This document shows, piece after piece, positions 31,076 through 37,655 of a DNA stretch of 37,655 nt. The DNA comes from SHLQ01 sp964610745 (GTDB lineage: Bacteria > Actinomycetota > Acidimicrobiia > Acidimicrobiales > SHLQ01). The stretch lies in NCBI GenBank assembly GCA_964610745.1, contig CAZSYL010000035.1:1-37655 (forward strand), given 5' to 3'. The notes beneath the pieces are model-generated. The model made no database searches and was not told the origin of the DNA. It saw only the letters and a program-made list of their open reading frames with translations. Positions within the stretch are counted from its first letter, which is position 1. The number at the start of each line of letters is the position of its first letter. The position numbers and the translations under genes were made by a program.

Positions 31076-31201
31076 GATGGGGTCCTCCAGGGGTCACTTA
31101 GGGCCCCCCAGAGCTCGCGAAAGCGTCTGGTCTCCACCTGCCGGGTACCACGCTACCACTACTCATTCGCGCTAATGGTGCATTTACGCACACTCTCCGT
31201 G

Positions 31202-31215
31202 TTACACCGGTGTAA
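31202..31215. promoter_or_regulatory. 14-bp perfect palindrome upstream of the small membrane protein gene
   Basis: TTACACCGGTGTAA is a full dyad with no spacer. It lies about 127 bases upstream of the small membrane protein ATG, between it and the recA 3' end. It looks like an operator for a dimeric repressor; no particular regulator can be named. The rest of this 241-bp gap holds only the recA-side hairpin. Confidence 0.4.
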
Positions 31216-31255
31216 TTTGACGGACGTCACACGGAGGAAACGAGGCCCCAACGAG

Positions 31256-31290
31256 GTCATCCGGCCCTGCGAATCGCAGGACCGGATGAC
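31256..31290 (-). terminator. Candidate recA terminator hairpin
   Basis: GTCATCCGG-CCTGCG pairs with CGCAGG-CCGGATGAC with one mismatch and a 3-base loop, 26 bases beyond the recA stop. No T-run follows, so it may be a factor-assisted or actinobacterial stem-only terminator. Confidence 0.6.
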
Positions 31291-31316
31291 CGTATGGACG
31301 TTTAGGACCGGTGAGA

Positions 31317-32366
31317 TCAGTCGTCGAGCAGAATCGGCTCTTCGTCTGCTTCGGTGAATTCATCCTCAGCTTCGAGCTCTTCAGGGTCAGGCATGACCAG
31401 CTTCGTGACGCGATCGGTAATTTCGACCATCACTTCAGGATTGGTCATGAGGAAGTCCTTTGCCTTCTCACGCCCCTGACCGAGTTGCTCGCCTTCATAG
31501 GTGTACCAAGCACCTGATTTCTTGACGATGTCGTGTTCGACAGCCAGATCGAGGACCGAACCTTCTCGGCTGATACCAGTGCCGTACATGATGTCGAATT
31601 CAGCCTGACGGAACGGCGGCGCCACCTTGTTCTTGACGACCTTGACACGGGTTCGGTTGCCAACAACTTCAGCGCCTTGTTTGATCGACTCAATACGTCG
31701 AATGTCGAGACGGACCGACGAGTAGAACTTCAGCGCACGACCACCAGGGGTCGTCTCTGGAGATCCGAACATGACGCCGATCTTCTCACGCAGCTGGTTG
31801 ATAAAGATGCAGATGGTGTCGGTCTTGTTGAGGTTCGCCGTGAGCTTGCGCAAAGCCTGCGACATGAGGCGAGCCTGAGCACCGACGTGGTGATCGCCCA
31901 TGTCGCCCTCGATTTCAGCCTTTGGAGTGAGTGCCGCCACCGAGTCGACCACGATGACGTCGAGGGCGCCTGAACGAACGAGCATGTCGGTGATCTCAAG
32001 AGCCTGCTCACCAGTATCGGGCTGGGAGATAAGCAATGCGTCGGTATCGACACCGATCGAACGGGCGTAGACCGGATCCATTGCATGCTCGGCATCGATA
32101 TAGGCACACTGACCGCCATTGCGCTGGGCCTCGGCAACAACGTGGGTAGCAAGCGTTGACTTACCCGACGACTCCGGGCCGTAGATTTCGGTCACACGTC
32201 CTCGTGGAAGTCCACCTATGCCGAGGGCGAGGTCGAGAGCGAGCGCTCCGGTGGGGACCGACTCGATCGCCATGGAACCCTTCTCCCCCATCCGCATAAC
32301 CGAGCCCTTGCCGAACTGCTTCTCGATCTGACCGAGTGCCATCTCGAGTGCCTTTTCACGCTCCAT
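31317..32366 (-). CDS. recA: Recombinase RecA
   Basis: A 349-residue DNA-strand-exchange protein and LexA co-protease. Motifs are Walker A EIYGPESSGKST (about 66), Walker B VIVVDSVAAL, the L1 loop region EGDMGDHHVGAQARLMSQAL, the L2 loop NQLREKIGVMFGSPETTPGG, and the acidic C-terminus EELEAEDEFTEADEEPILLD. No intein is present. AAGGAG lies 7 bases before the ATG. A promoter with a perfect LexA box in its spacer lies about 230 bases upstream, leaving a long leader. The usual downstream recX is not found; a small membrane protein gene follows instead. Confidence 0.98.
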   Translation of the reverse strand: MEREKALEMALGQIEKQFGKGSVMRMGEKGSMAIESVPTGALALDLALGIGGLPRGRVTEIYGPESSGKSTLATHVVAEAQRNGGQCAYIDAEHAMDPVYARSIGVDTDALLISQPDTGEQALEITDMLVRSGALDVIVVDSVAALTPKAEIEGDMGDHHVGAQARLMSQALRKLTANLNKTDTICIFINQLREKIGVMFGSPETTPGGRALKFYSSVRLDIRRIESIKQGAEVVGNRTRVKVVKNKVAPPFRQAEFDIMYGTGISREGSVLDLAVEHDIVKKSGAWYTYEGEQLGQGREKAKDFLMTNPEVMVEITDRVTKLVMPDPEELEAEDEFTEADEEPILLDD

Positions 32367-32523
32367 TTGATTTCTCCTTCTTGCCGCTGCTGCGGGGGTT
32401 GTTTCCGCTATTCAGCGGGTTTGCATCGGCCGCCATGCGGCGGGGTGTCTAACTGTTGAAGACTCTAGGTATGGGGTGTGACAGTGGGTCCGTAGCTGAG
32501 CTAAGCCAGAGCCGGAGCCGTCA

Positions 32524-32556
32524 CCTGCCGATGTAGGTTGCACAACCTCGGGCAGG
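32524..32556. other. Hairpin in the recA leader
   Basis: CCTGCC (32524-32529) pairs with GGCAGG (32551-32556), and inside it AGGTTG (32535-32540) pairs with CAACCT (32543-32548). It lies in the predicted recA leader, about 30 bases after the expected start site. No T-run follows on the recA strand, so it is more likely a regulatory or stabilising structure than a terminator. Confidence 0.45.
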
Positions 32557-32593
32557 TTCCCGGGCGAAGTGCTACGGTCGATCGAACGACATG

Positions 32594-32623
32594 AATGTAA
32601 TTGCGAACAGTTGTTCGGGTCAA
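32594..32623 (-). promoter_or_regulatory. recA promoter
   Basis: On the minus strand, -35 TTGACC (32623-32618) and -10 TACATT (32599-32594) are 18 bases apart, with the LexA box filling the spacer. This is the kind of layout seen at SOS-controlled recA promoters. Confidence 0.7.
32604..32617. promoter_or_regulatory. Perfect LexA box shared by recA and the ferritin-like gene
   Basis: CGAACAGTTGTTCG matches the CGAAC-N4-GTTCG consensus exactly. It fills the recA promoter spacer and lies 49 bases before the divergent ferritin-like ATG, just after a TGTAAT (32596-32601) that could be that gene's -10. Confidence 0.85.
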
Positions 32624-32666
32624 GCTTTACCCGTCTTTTCTGTCCTTCCCTTCAAGGTGTTCCTCC

Positions 32667-33473
32667 ATGACCGATAACGCGCTCGATTTCCGTGCCTGGG
32701 CTATGGCCCGCTCGCGGCGCCGCCATCCTTCCAAGTGGACGACGGACTCCGCGCCCGCCTCGCTCTCGGACCGCTCGCCCGCATCGCTGTGGCGTGCCGA
32801 CTTCGAGGTCCACGCAGACCAACACGCGAACCTCACCACCTCGGGCATGTGGGTCCTCGCGCCGGTCGTTCACGCCGCGTTGCGAGACGCACTACCCGTC
32901 TTCCAGCTCGGCGAGATCGGCGCAGGCCGCCACCTCCTGGACACCGCCGTCGGTGTCACGAGCCAGGACCACCTCCAGGCACTGCGCTTCTTCATCATCG
33001 AATCCCAAGAACACGCTCGAATCCTCGCGCTCGTATGCGCTGAATTGGACATTCCGATGCTCGACGAGCACTGGACGGAACGGCTGTTCCGAAAGACCCG
33101 CTACCTACGCGGCTTCCGCATGGAGATGCTCGCTGTCGTCATCGGCGGAATCATCTCGTCACGAATCTATGAAACGATCGCCGATGGGGTCGGCGATCCG
33201 ACGCTCTCGCGCATCTTCACCCGGTTGCACCAAGACGAACTCCGTCATCTCGACTTCCACGATGCAACCCTGCCCGATCACCTCGATCGGTTTTCAGACC
33301 CATCCCGTCGGAGCGTTCGAACCGCGTGGAAGACCGCTGCGATGGCCGCAGCTCTGGCCGTCTCGATCGAACAGCGATCCCTGCTTCGAAGTCTGGCCAG
33401 TGATCAACGCAGCTTCCTGAAAGCGGTCGGACGTGACATCAACGCCCACGCTCGATCGCTCTTCGGAGACTAA
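32667..33473 (+). CDS. Ferritin-like di-iron-type protein, probably SOS-controlled
   Basis: A 268-residue all-helical protein. Candidate metal ligands are ESQEH (112-116), E169 (in SRIYET) and the ExxH motif DELRH (E191-H194), the pattern of the ferritin-like superfamily; E83 may complete the site. The N-terminal 40 residues are basic and Ser/Arg-rich. No specific family was recognised; a hydroxylase or oxygenase, or an iron-protective protein, are possible. The gene is divergent from recA, with a perfect LexA box 49 bases before its ATG, so induction by DNA damage is likely. AAGGTG lies 8 bases upstream of the start. An MFS transporter gene follows 30 bases downstream. Confidence 0.7.
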   Translation: MTDNALDFRAWAMARSRRRHPSKWTTDSAPASLSDRSPASLWRADFEVHADQHANLTTSGMWVLAPVVHAALRDALPVFQLGEIGAGRHLLDTAVGVTSQDHLQALRFFIIESQEHARILALVCAELDIPMLDEHWTERLFRKTRYLRGFRMEMLAVVIGGIISSRIYETIADGVGDPTLSRIFTRLHQDELRHLDFHDATLPDHLDRFSDPSRRSVRTAWKTAAMAAALAVSIEQRSLLRSLASDQRSFLKAVGRDINAHARSLFGD

Positions 33474-33491
33474 CTCGCCCCTCCATACCCG

Positions 33492-33497
33492 TAGGCT
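33492..33497 (+). promoter_or_regulatory. Candidate leaderless -10 element of the MFS gene
   Basis: TAGGCT ends 6 bases before the ATG at 33504, the same hexamer as before dapC and dapE. It suggests the MFS gene can be transcribed independently of the ferritin-like gene. Confidence 0.45.
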
Positions 33498-33503
33498 GCG
33501 GCG

Positions 33504-34670
33504 ATGCATCGCTTCGTCTACCTCACCTACATGCTCATGGTGGGGTCAGCTGGCGTCACCTTTGTCTTTCTCGAAGACTTCGAATCCCAGTTTGGTTTAT
33601 CCGCCTTGGGCGTGGGCCTGATTGCAGCACTCGGGTTTATCACCGCGGTATTTGCCTCGGTGGTCATTTCTCCACTCGGAGACAGAGGCCATCTCAAGTC
33701 GCTGGGAATCGTGTCGTTCATCCTGACGATTGCCGGCAACATTCTGTTCGGATTTGCCAACGAACTCTGGACGCTTGCCGGAAGCCGGGCACTCGCCGGT
33801 TTGGGTATTGGGCTGTTCTCGGTCGTTGGCCGCAAGGCGCTGATCGGCGAGGCGACGAACGATGGCGGCGAGAAGGTTGGCCAATTCATCTCGGCTGCGG
33901 TCGCCGGATTTATCGCGGGACCAATATTTGGGTCTTTCCTCTCTGAGTTCGGGGGCATACCCACGCCGTTCTTCACGATCTCAGCGCTGCTTGCAATCGT
34001 CTTGCTCCCGACAATGGCGTACCTCTCTTCAGTCCCAGTTGCGATTGCAGAACATGCTGCGCCAGGTTCGATGCTCTCACTCCTTCGCATTCCGGGAATC
34101 CGGGCATCGGTGGCAGCTCAGGTTGCCGTCTTCTTCAACATCGGGGTCTTTGACGCCACGGTCGACGAATATCTCACCGACCTCGGAGTCTCAAATACAG
34201 GAGTGGGCATAGCGATCACCATTGTTGGGCTGCCGCTCCTGGTCATCCCTCGCCTCGCTGGCCGCTTCGTCGATCAGAGCTCCCGGCCCGGCGACATCAT
34301 GATCTTGGCGCTTGCACTGTTCGTTCCCATCGTGATCACAATTGGACTGTGGGCGGGCGTCGTCGTGTTTGTCTCGCTGGCATTCCTGCAGACGATCCTG
34401 GAGAGCACCCTGTTTCCGTCGGCGGCTCGTGTAGTGCTCGACGAGACCGGAGCGCAGCACTCGGCGACCGGAACCGGGTTGCTCGATGCTGCCGGATCGC
34501 TCGCAGGGGCCGTGTCGGCCTTCATTGCACCCGTCGCATATGACCTCACCGACGGCCCGTTGGGCTCATTCGGCATGAGCGGAACCTTCGCCGGGATCAT
34601 GCTGTTGGTCGCGTGGTCGAACGTCAGACAACGGGGCGCGTCATCACCAGCAGCAGCGGTGGCCGGTTAG
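33504..34670 (+). CDS. MFS transporter
   Basis: A 388-residue, 12-segment inner-membrane transporter of the major facilitator superfamily. The cytoplasmic loop 2-3 motif is SPLGDRGHLKSLGIV, a variant of motif A, and RALAGLGIGLFSVVGRKALI matches the motif B region. A second half with LAGRFVDQSSRPGDIMIL shows the repeated loop. The substrate is not evident. It is short for a drug exporter but within the range. It follows the ferritin-like gene by 30 bases and has its own -10 candidate. A bidirectional hairpin terminator follows 37 bases after the stop. Confidence 0.85.
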   Translation: MHRFVYLTYMLMVGSAGVTFVFLEDFESQFGLSALGVGLIAALGFITAVFASVVISPLGDRGHLKSLGIVSFILTIAGNILFGFANELWTLAGSRALAGLGIGLFSVVGRKALIGEATNDGGEKVGQFISAAVAGFIAGPIFGSFLSEFGGIPTPFFTISALLAIVLLPTMAYLSSVPVAIAEHAAPGSMLSLLRIPGIRASVAAQVAVFFNIGVFDATVDEYLTDLGVSNTGVGIAITIVGLPLLVIPRLAGRFVDQSSRPGDIMILALALFVPIVITIGLWAGVVVFVSLAFLQTILESTLFPSAARVVLDETGAQHSATGTGLLDAAGSLAGAVSAFIAPVAYDLTDGPLGSFGMSGTFAGIMLLVAWSNVRQRGASSPAAAVAG

Positions 34671-34707
34671 CCGCCGAAGCCTGCTGAGCTCTCAACAAAA
34701 AGAACGA

Positions 34708-34742
34708 AACCCCCGCCGGGTCCAGAAGACCTGGCGGGGGTT
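34708..34742. terminator. Bidirectional terminator between the MFS and fasciclin genes
   Basis: AACCCCCGCC and GGCGGGGGTT bracket an inner GGTC/GACC pairing, a stem of about 15 bp. On the minus strand it is followed by TCGTTCTTTTTG, so it ends the fasciclin gene transcript; on the plus strand it can also end the MFS transcript. Confidence 0.85.
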
Positions 34743-34801
34743 ATATCGTTTCTCGAACTCAATCCGTCACGATGAATCGGATGAGCAGATGGGCACGGCC
34801 C

Positions 34802-36661
34802 CTAGGCAGCAACCTCGTCGTCTTCACGTCGACGTGAACTCCAAACCATGGCTCCACCGAGGAGCAGCGAGGCTGCGCCGATGGCTCCAAGGAGTTCCGA
34901 GCTAGCGCCGGTGACGGCAAGCTGTGGATCGCCGGGAGGCGTGAGCACCCCATCGATCACGTGAATGACGCCGTTGCTACCCTCGAGGTCGGTGGAGGAG
35001 ATTGGCACCCCGCCGACCGCTCCGTCAGCAACTTCGAGCACGAGGCCCGTCGAGGTCGTCAGCGACGCTCCATCTGCGAGGTCCTCTGCGGTGAACACAC
35101 CCGGTACGACGTGGTAACCCAGAAGCGATGCCGCAACAAGCGGATCGGTCGACAGCGATTCGAGGAGCTCGGGGTCAGCAGCAATGACCGCGGTCGCACC
35201 CTCGTCGCTTGGCAGGAACACAGTGAATGGACCTTCGCCCTCGAGCACCTCGTTCAATCCCAGTGGCCCAAGCACGCTGACGACCGTCGGTGAAGCACCA
35301 GCCGCCACAGCGGCGAGGTTCTGTGGTTCCTCGACCACTTCCTCTTCAGGAGCCTCGGTGGTGGTGGTGGTCGTCGTCGTGGTGGTCGTCGTGGTCGTCG
35401 TGGTTTCCTCGGGCTCTTCCTCGACCTCAGGCTCAGCCGCCGCGTCGGCATCAGCGTCAGCACCTGCATCTGCATCGTCGACGACAGCGGCTGCGTCACC
35501 GCCGGCCTGCTGATCGACCTCGTCGTCATCGCCACGAGAGAAGAGCCAGATCGCAAGGATGATGAGTCCAATGAGAGCGAGCAGGCCAAGCAACCACCAC
35601 AACCATGCAAACCCCTTCCGGTCATCATCGTCGTCCTCGTGGATAACCGCACCCTTCACCGCCGTGGCGGTTCCACCAGCGGCGCCACCAATTTTGCCTG
35701 CGCCACCTTTGATGGCTCCTCCTGCAGCGCCGGCGACACCAGCTGCCCCAGCAACTCCGGCAGCACCAGCGGCTGCAGCCTTGCCGCTTATGCCACCAAC
35801 AGCNNNNNNNNNNNNNNNNNNNNNNNNNNNNNNNNNNNNNNNNNNNNNNNNNNNNNNNNNNNNNNNNNNNNNNNNNNNNNNNNNNNNNNNNNNNNNNNNN
35901 NNNTCAACGTCGGGCATATCGACGTCACCATCGAGCTTGCCCTTGACCGCGTCCTTGGCATCACCGAGCTTGTCGCCAAGCCCACCAGCAATGCCGGCAG
36001 CACCAGCAAGACCAGCAGCACCCGCAGCCGCCGCCTTCCCAGAAATACCCGAGCCGGCCACATCTGCCTCAGGAACCTCAAGGTCGACGTCACCAACGTC
36101 GGCACTAGCAGCGATATCGACATCGGGCATGTCAACGTCTGGCTTGTCAACGTCGGGCATATCGACGTCACCATCGAGCTTGCCCTTGACCGCGTCCTTG
36201 GCATCACCGAGCTTGTCGCCAAGCCCACCAGCAATGCCGGCAGCACCAGCAAGACCAGCAGCACCCGCAGCCGCCGCCTTCCCAGAAATACCCGAGCTAT
36301 CCGACGCATCGATCGTGGTCGTTCCCGACGCAGCGCTCTCGACCGTGCCAAGCACGCTCGCGCGGTTTGCCTCTACCGCAGCAGCAGAGCACGGATGCTC
36401 TGAACCACCCGGTTCGTAGTCTGACGAGACACCGTCCTTGGAGTGCCTTGGCGCCAGGGTGAAGCCCGCCTCTTCTGCCGCCGTTGGTGAATCGAACCAC
36501 ACTTCCGCGACCGTCGCACCGTAGTTCTGCGAATCTGGTCGGTGGTACAACAACGAATCGATGTTGGCCTTAATCGGATAACAGGCGGGCATCTCGCGCT
36601 TATCTTCAAGCGGTGCATGCGAACCTGCACCGTATGGATGCAGTGTTTCATCAATGGCCAT
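34802..36661 (-). CDS. Repeat-rich membrane protein with fasciclin domain and LAVTG sorting-like end
   Basis: About 619 codons including a 100-N gap. Order: an N-terminal sunset-like domain (YPIKANIDSLLYHRPDSQNY, then EVWFDSPTAAEEAGF); Ala/Gly-rich and DVDMPDV repeats; a membrane segment FAWLWWLLGLLALIGLIILA (about 35540-35610); an acidic linker with a poly-Thr run (35358-35403); a fasciclin domain (about 34930-35330, FTVFLPSDEGA to GVIHVIDGVL); then LAVTG (34907-34921), a second hydrophobic stretch and RRRED. There is no N-terminal signal peptide, so the N-half is probably cytoplasmic and the fasciclin part outside. LAVTG resembles the LAXTG signal of class E sortases. The function is likely surface adhesion. 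Confidence 0.8.
   Translation of the reverse strand: MAIDETLHPYGAGSHAPLEDKREMPACYPIKANIDSLLYHRPDSQNYGATVAEVWFDSPTAAEEAGFTLAPRHSKDGVSSDYEPGGSEHPCSAAAVEANRASVLGTVESAASGTTTIDASDSSGISGKAAAAGAAGLAGAAGIAGGLGDKLGDAKDAVKGKLDGDVDMPDVDKPDVDMPDVDIAASADVGDVDLEVPEADVAGSGISGKAAAAGAAGLAGAAGIAGGLGDKLGDAKDAVKGKLDGDVDMPDVXXXXXXXXXXXXXXXXXXXXXXXXXXXXXXXXXXAVGGISGKAAAAGAAGVAGAAGVAGAAGGAIKGGAGKIGGAAGGTATAVKGAVIHEDDDDDRKGFAWLWWLLGLLALIGLIILAIWLFSRGDDDEVDQQAGGDAAAVVDDADAGADADADAAAEPEVEEEPEETTTTTTTTTTTTTTTTEAPEEEVVEEPQNLAAVAAGASPTVVSVLGPLGLNEVLEGEGPFTVFLPSDEGATAVIAADPELLESLSTDPLVAASLLGYHVVPGVFTAEDLADGASLTTSTGLVLEVADGAVGGVPISSTDLEGSNGVIHVIDGVLTPPGDPQLAVTGASSELLGAIGAASLLLGGAMVWSSRRREDDEVAA
35804..35903. other. Assembly gap 2 (100 N)
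   Basis: Exactly 100 N inside the repeat region of the fasciclin gene. The flanks differ, so unlike gap 1 this one probably hides real sequence, perhaps further copies of the 243-bp repeat unit. The true protein length is therefore unknown. Confidence 0.95.
35904..36297. repeat. 151-bp exact direct repeat, period 243 bp
   Basis: 35904-36054 and 36147-36297 are identical. Each copy encodes GISGKAAAAGAAGLAGAAGI, then AGGLGDKLGDAKDAVKGKLD and GDVDMPDV. The period of 81 codons keeps the frame. The first copy touches gap 2, pointing to a collapsed tandem array. Confidence 0.9.
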
Positions 36662-36871
36662 GGTCGGCCCCTCTCTCTAACTCCGGGCTCATTCTAGGCA
36701 CGCGCGGAGCCTCGATTTATGACTTTTGCCAGTGAGCGTCCTCAAACTGAAACAAAGAAACCTCTAATCAGGCGAAACCGGCCCCAATCGCCATTTTGCG
36801 CACCTAACAGGCCACTCTTCGCGGTCTCCTCCTGCCTTGGAGTACGACCAACGCAACGGCGACGAAGGCAC

Positions 36872-36877
36872 TACCCT
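36872..36877 (+). promoter_or_regulatory. Candidate leaderless -10 element of the small membrane protein gene
   Basis: TACCCT ends 8 bases before the ATG at 36886. The 224-bp gap before it, up to the fasciclin gene start, holds nothing else recognised. Confidence 0.4.
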
Positions 36878-36885
36878 TGACGATC

Positions 36886-37422
36886 ATGACGCGGGTTGAT
36901 TCAGCGATTCTTGCTTTCCTCGGCGTCCTTCTCGCGCACGAGGTGGCGTACCTCACGTCATCGGTTGTCGGATACGAGACCTCCGTCGCCCACGGTCACC
37001 TCAAAACTGCATGGTTGCTCGGCTCATTGTTCTTGCTGGGCCTTCTCTCGCGCTCGATCATCACGAGCCTCCGTCGACGGCATCACGACCCCGGCAACGT
37101 CATTCATCTCGCCGGCTCGATCGCTGGTGGCTACTTCCTCATGGAACAGTTCGAACGCGCTATCGACGGTTACGGCGCGCTCACCCTGTTCAACGAACCG
37201 GTGTTCTGGCTGGGCATGGCCGCAGCGCCCCTGGTCGCCATCGTCCTCTCGCGATCACTTCACGCCGTCCAAAGAGCGGTTTCTAGGTTCGTCGAAGCCG
37301 GCGAGATCACCGAACACGCCCCGGCGCTCGCAGCCTGCTCGCTCGGTCAGACATCCATCGCTTTCGCGACAAGCTCCACCCTTTCATCGGTGGTGAGCCG
37401 AAGAGGCCCACCTTTGAGTTGA
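36886..37422 (+). CDS. Hypothetical membrane protein
   Basis: A 178-residue protein with about four membrane segments: AILAFLGVLLAHEVAYL, TAWLLGSLFLLGLLSR, VIHLAGSIAGGYFLM and FWLGMAAAPLVAIVL. Several His residues in or near the membrane (AHEVAYL, AHGHLKT) could bind metal. No family was recognised. The ATG is preferred over a TTG three codons earlier because of the -10 spacing. A lipoprotein gene follows 85 bases downstream on the same strand and may belong with it, since His-rich membrane proteins paired with exported lipoproteins occur in metal handling, but this is only a suggestion. Confidence 0.6.
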   Translation: MTRVDSAILAFLGVLLAHEVAYLTSSVVGYETSVAHGHLKTAWLLGSLFLLGLLSRSIITSLRRRHHDPGNVIHLAGSIAGGYFLMEQFERAIDGYGALTLFNEPVFWLGMAAAPLVAIVLSRSLHAVQRAVSRFVEAGEITEHAPALAACSLGQTSIAFATSSTLSSVVSRRGPPLS

Positions 37423-37507
37423 GCGTCCCATTCGCCCAGGCGCGGCCAAGACAGCCCGTTGGGCAACAGACCTCAACGTACAAAACCGAACGAAAGGACC
37501 ACACCTC

Positions 37508-37655
37508 ATGTGGAACAACTCTCTGGCACGCCTTTTTGGTGTGCTATTCGCTGTCGTCCTGACAGCCACCGCCTGCGCAAGCACGGCAACAACGACGAGC
37601 TCCCAAGACATCTCAGATGACACTGGCGTCTCAGAAGGCAGTGACACTTCAGAAG
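37508..37655 (+). CDS. Putative lipoprotein, N-terminal fragment (runs off the right edge)
   Basis: Forty-nine codons are visible. The signal MWNNSLARLFGVLFAVVLTA ends in TATAC, a lipobox with Cys at about residue 23, then a Ser/Thr/Asp/Glu-rich linker. AAAGGA lies about 10 bases before the ATG. The mature domain is outside the window, so the function is unknown. It follows the hypothetical membrane protein gene. Confidence 0.7.
   Translation, partial: MWNNSLARLFGVLFAVVLTATACASTATTTSSQDISDDTGVSEGSDTSE

Larger units (their letters stand above)
32367..32666. other. 300-bp divergent region between recA and the ferritin-like gene
   Basis: It contains the recA promoter with its LexA box, a long recA leader with several hairpins (32405-32418, 32429-32441 and 32524-32556) and the ferritin-like gene leader. 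No other gene was recognised. Confidence 0.7.

Noticed and set aside
35358..35403. A GT-rich microsatellite
   Set aside because: It is the poly-Thr stalk of the fasciclin protein in frame; alternating Thr codons explain the pattern.

Overview
The window is a 37.7-kb, moderately high-GC stretch of an actinobacterial chromosome. Gene content and order (lexA, an AdoCbl-dependent ribonucleotide reductase, hflX-dapF-miaA-miaB and recA close together), TANNNT-type -10 elements placed directly at start codons, Actinobacteria-type LexA boxes and a sunset-like domain protein point to the class Acidimicrobiia (Ilumatobacter-like). That placement is an inference, because there is no rRNA to anchor it. 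The DNA is a draft scaffold: two runs of exactly 100 N (27853-27952 and 35804-35903) are assembly gaps. No tRNA, rRNA, insertion sequence, prophage or CRISPR array was recognised.

Layout. (1) 1-9604: a lipoprotein start running off the left edge, ribonuclease Z, then a rightward block of aconitase, a LysR regulator, an acyl-CoA carboxylase carboxyltransferase with a degenerate N-half, citrate synthase, and a secreted subtilase with an RTX tail. (2) 9608-15673: DNA-precursor and SOS block with thymidine kinase, B12-dependent ribonucleotide reductase (nrdJ), a RibD_C reductase, a LysM protein and lexA. The nrdJ leader is highly structured and a DnaA-box cluster lies beyond it. The lexA/LysM intergenic carries LexA boxes. 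(3) 15677-22373 (leftward): dapE, a two-gene FbpBC-like ferric transporter, an FAD oxidoreductase and a lipoprotein resembling the algal iron-assimilation protein Fea1. (4) 22493-31075: an epimerase, dapC, and the leftward group miaB - degenerate APH-like protein - miaA - dapF - hflX, preceded by a bPH2 protein with a small membrane protein. (5) 31317-37655: recA divergent from a ferritin-like protein over one perfect LexA box, an MFS transporter, a repeat-rich fasciclin protein with a LAVTG sorting-like motif, and two terminal envelope genes.

How the parts fit. lexA, recA, the LysM protein and the ferritin-like protein look like one SOS regulon. tdk, nrdJ and the DnaA boxes connect dNTP supply to replication. 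dapC, dapE and dapF supply diaminopimelate. acn and gltA open the TCA cycle. The Fea1-like lipoprotein with FbpBC is a plausible unusual iron importer, because no FbpA-type binding protein is present.

The most notable points are the Fea1-FbpBC arrangement, the shared SOS operator of recA and a ferritin-like protein, the nrdJ leader RNA with nearby DnaA boxes and no nrdR, about a dozen apparently leaderless genes, a carboxyltransferase and a phosphotransferase-like protein that have lost key motifs, and a scaffold gap that falsely breaks miaA.
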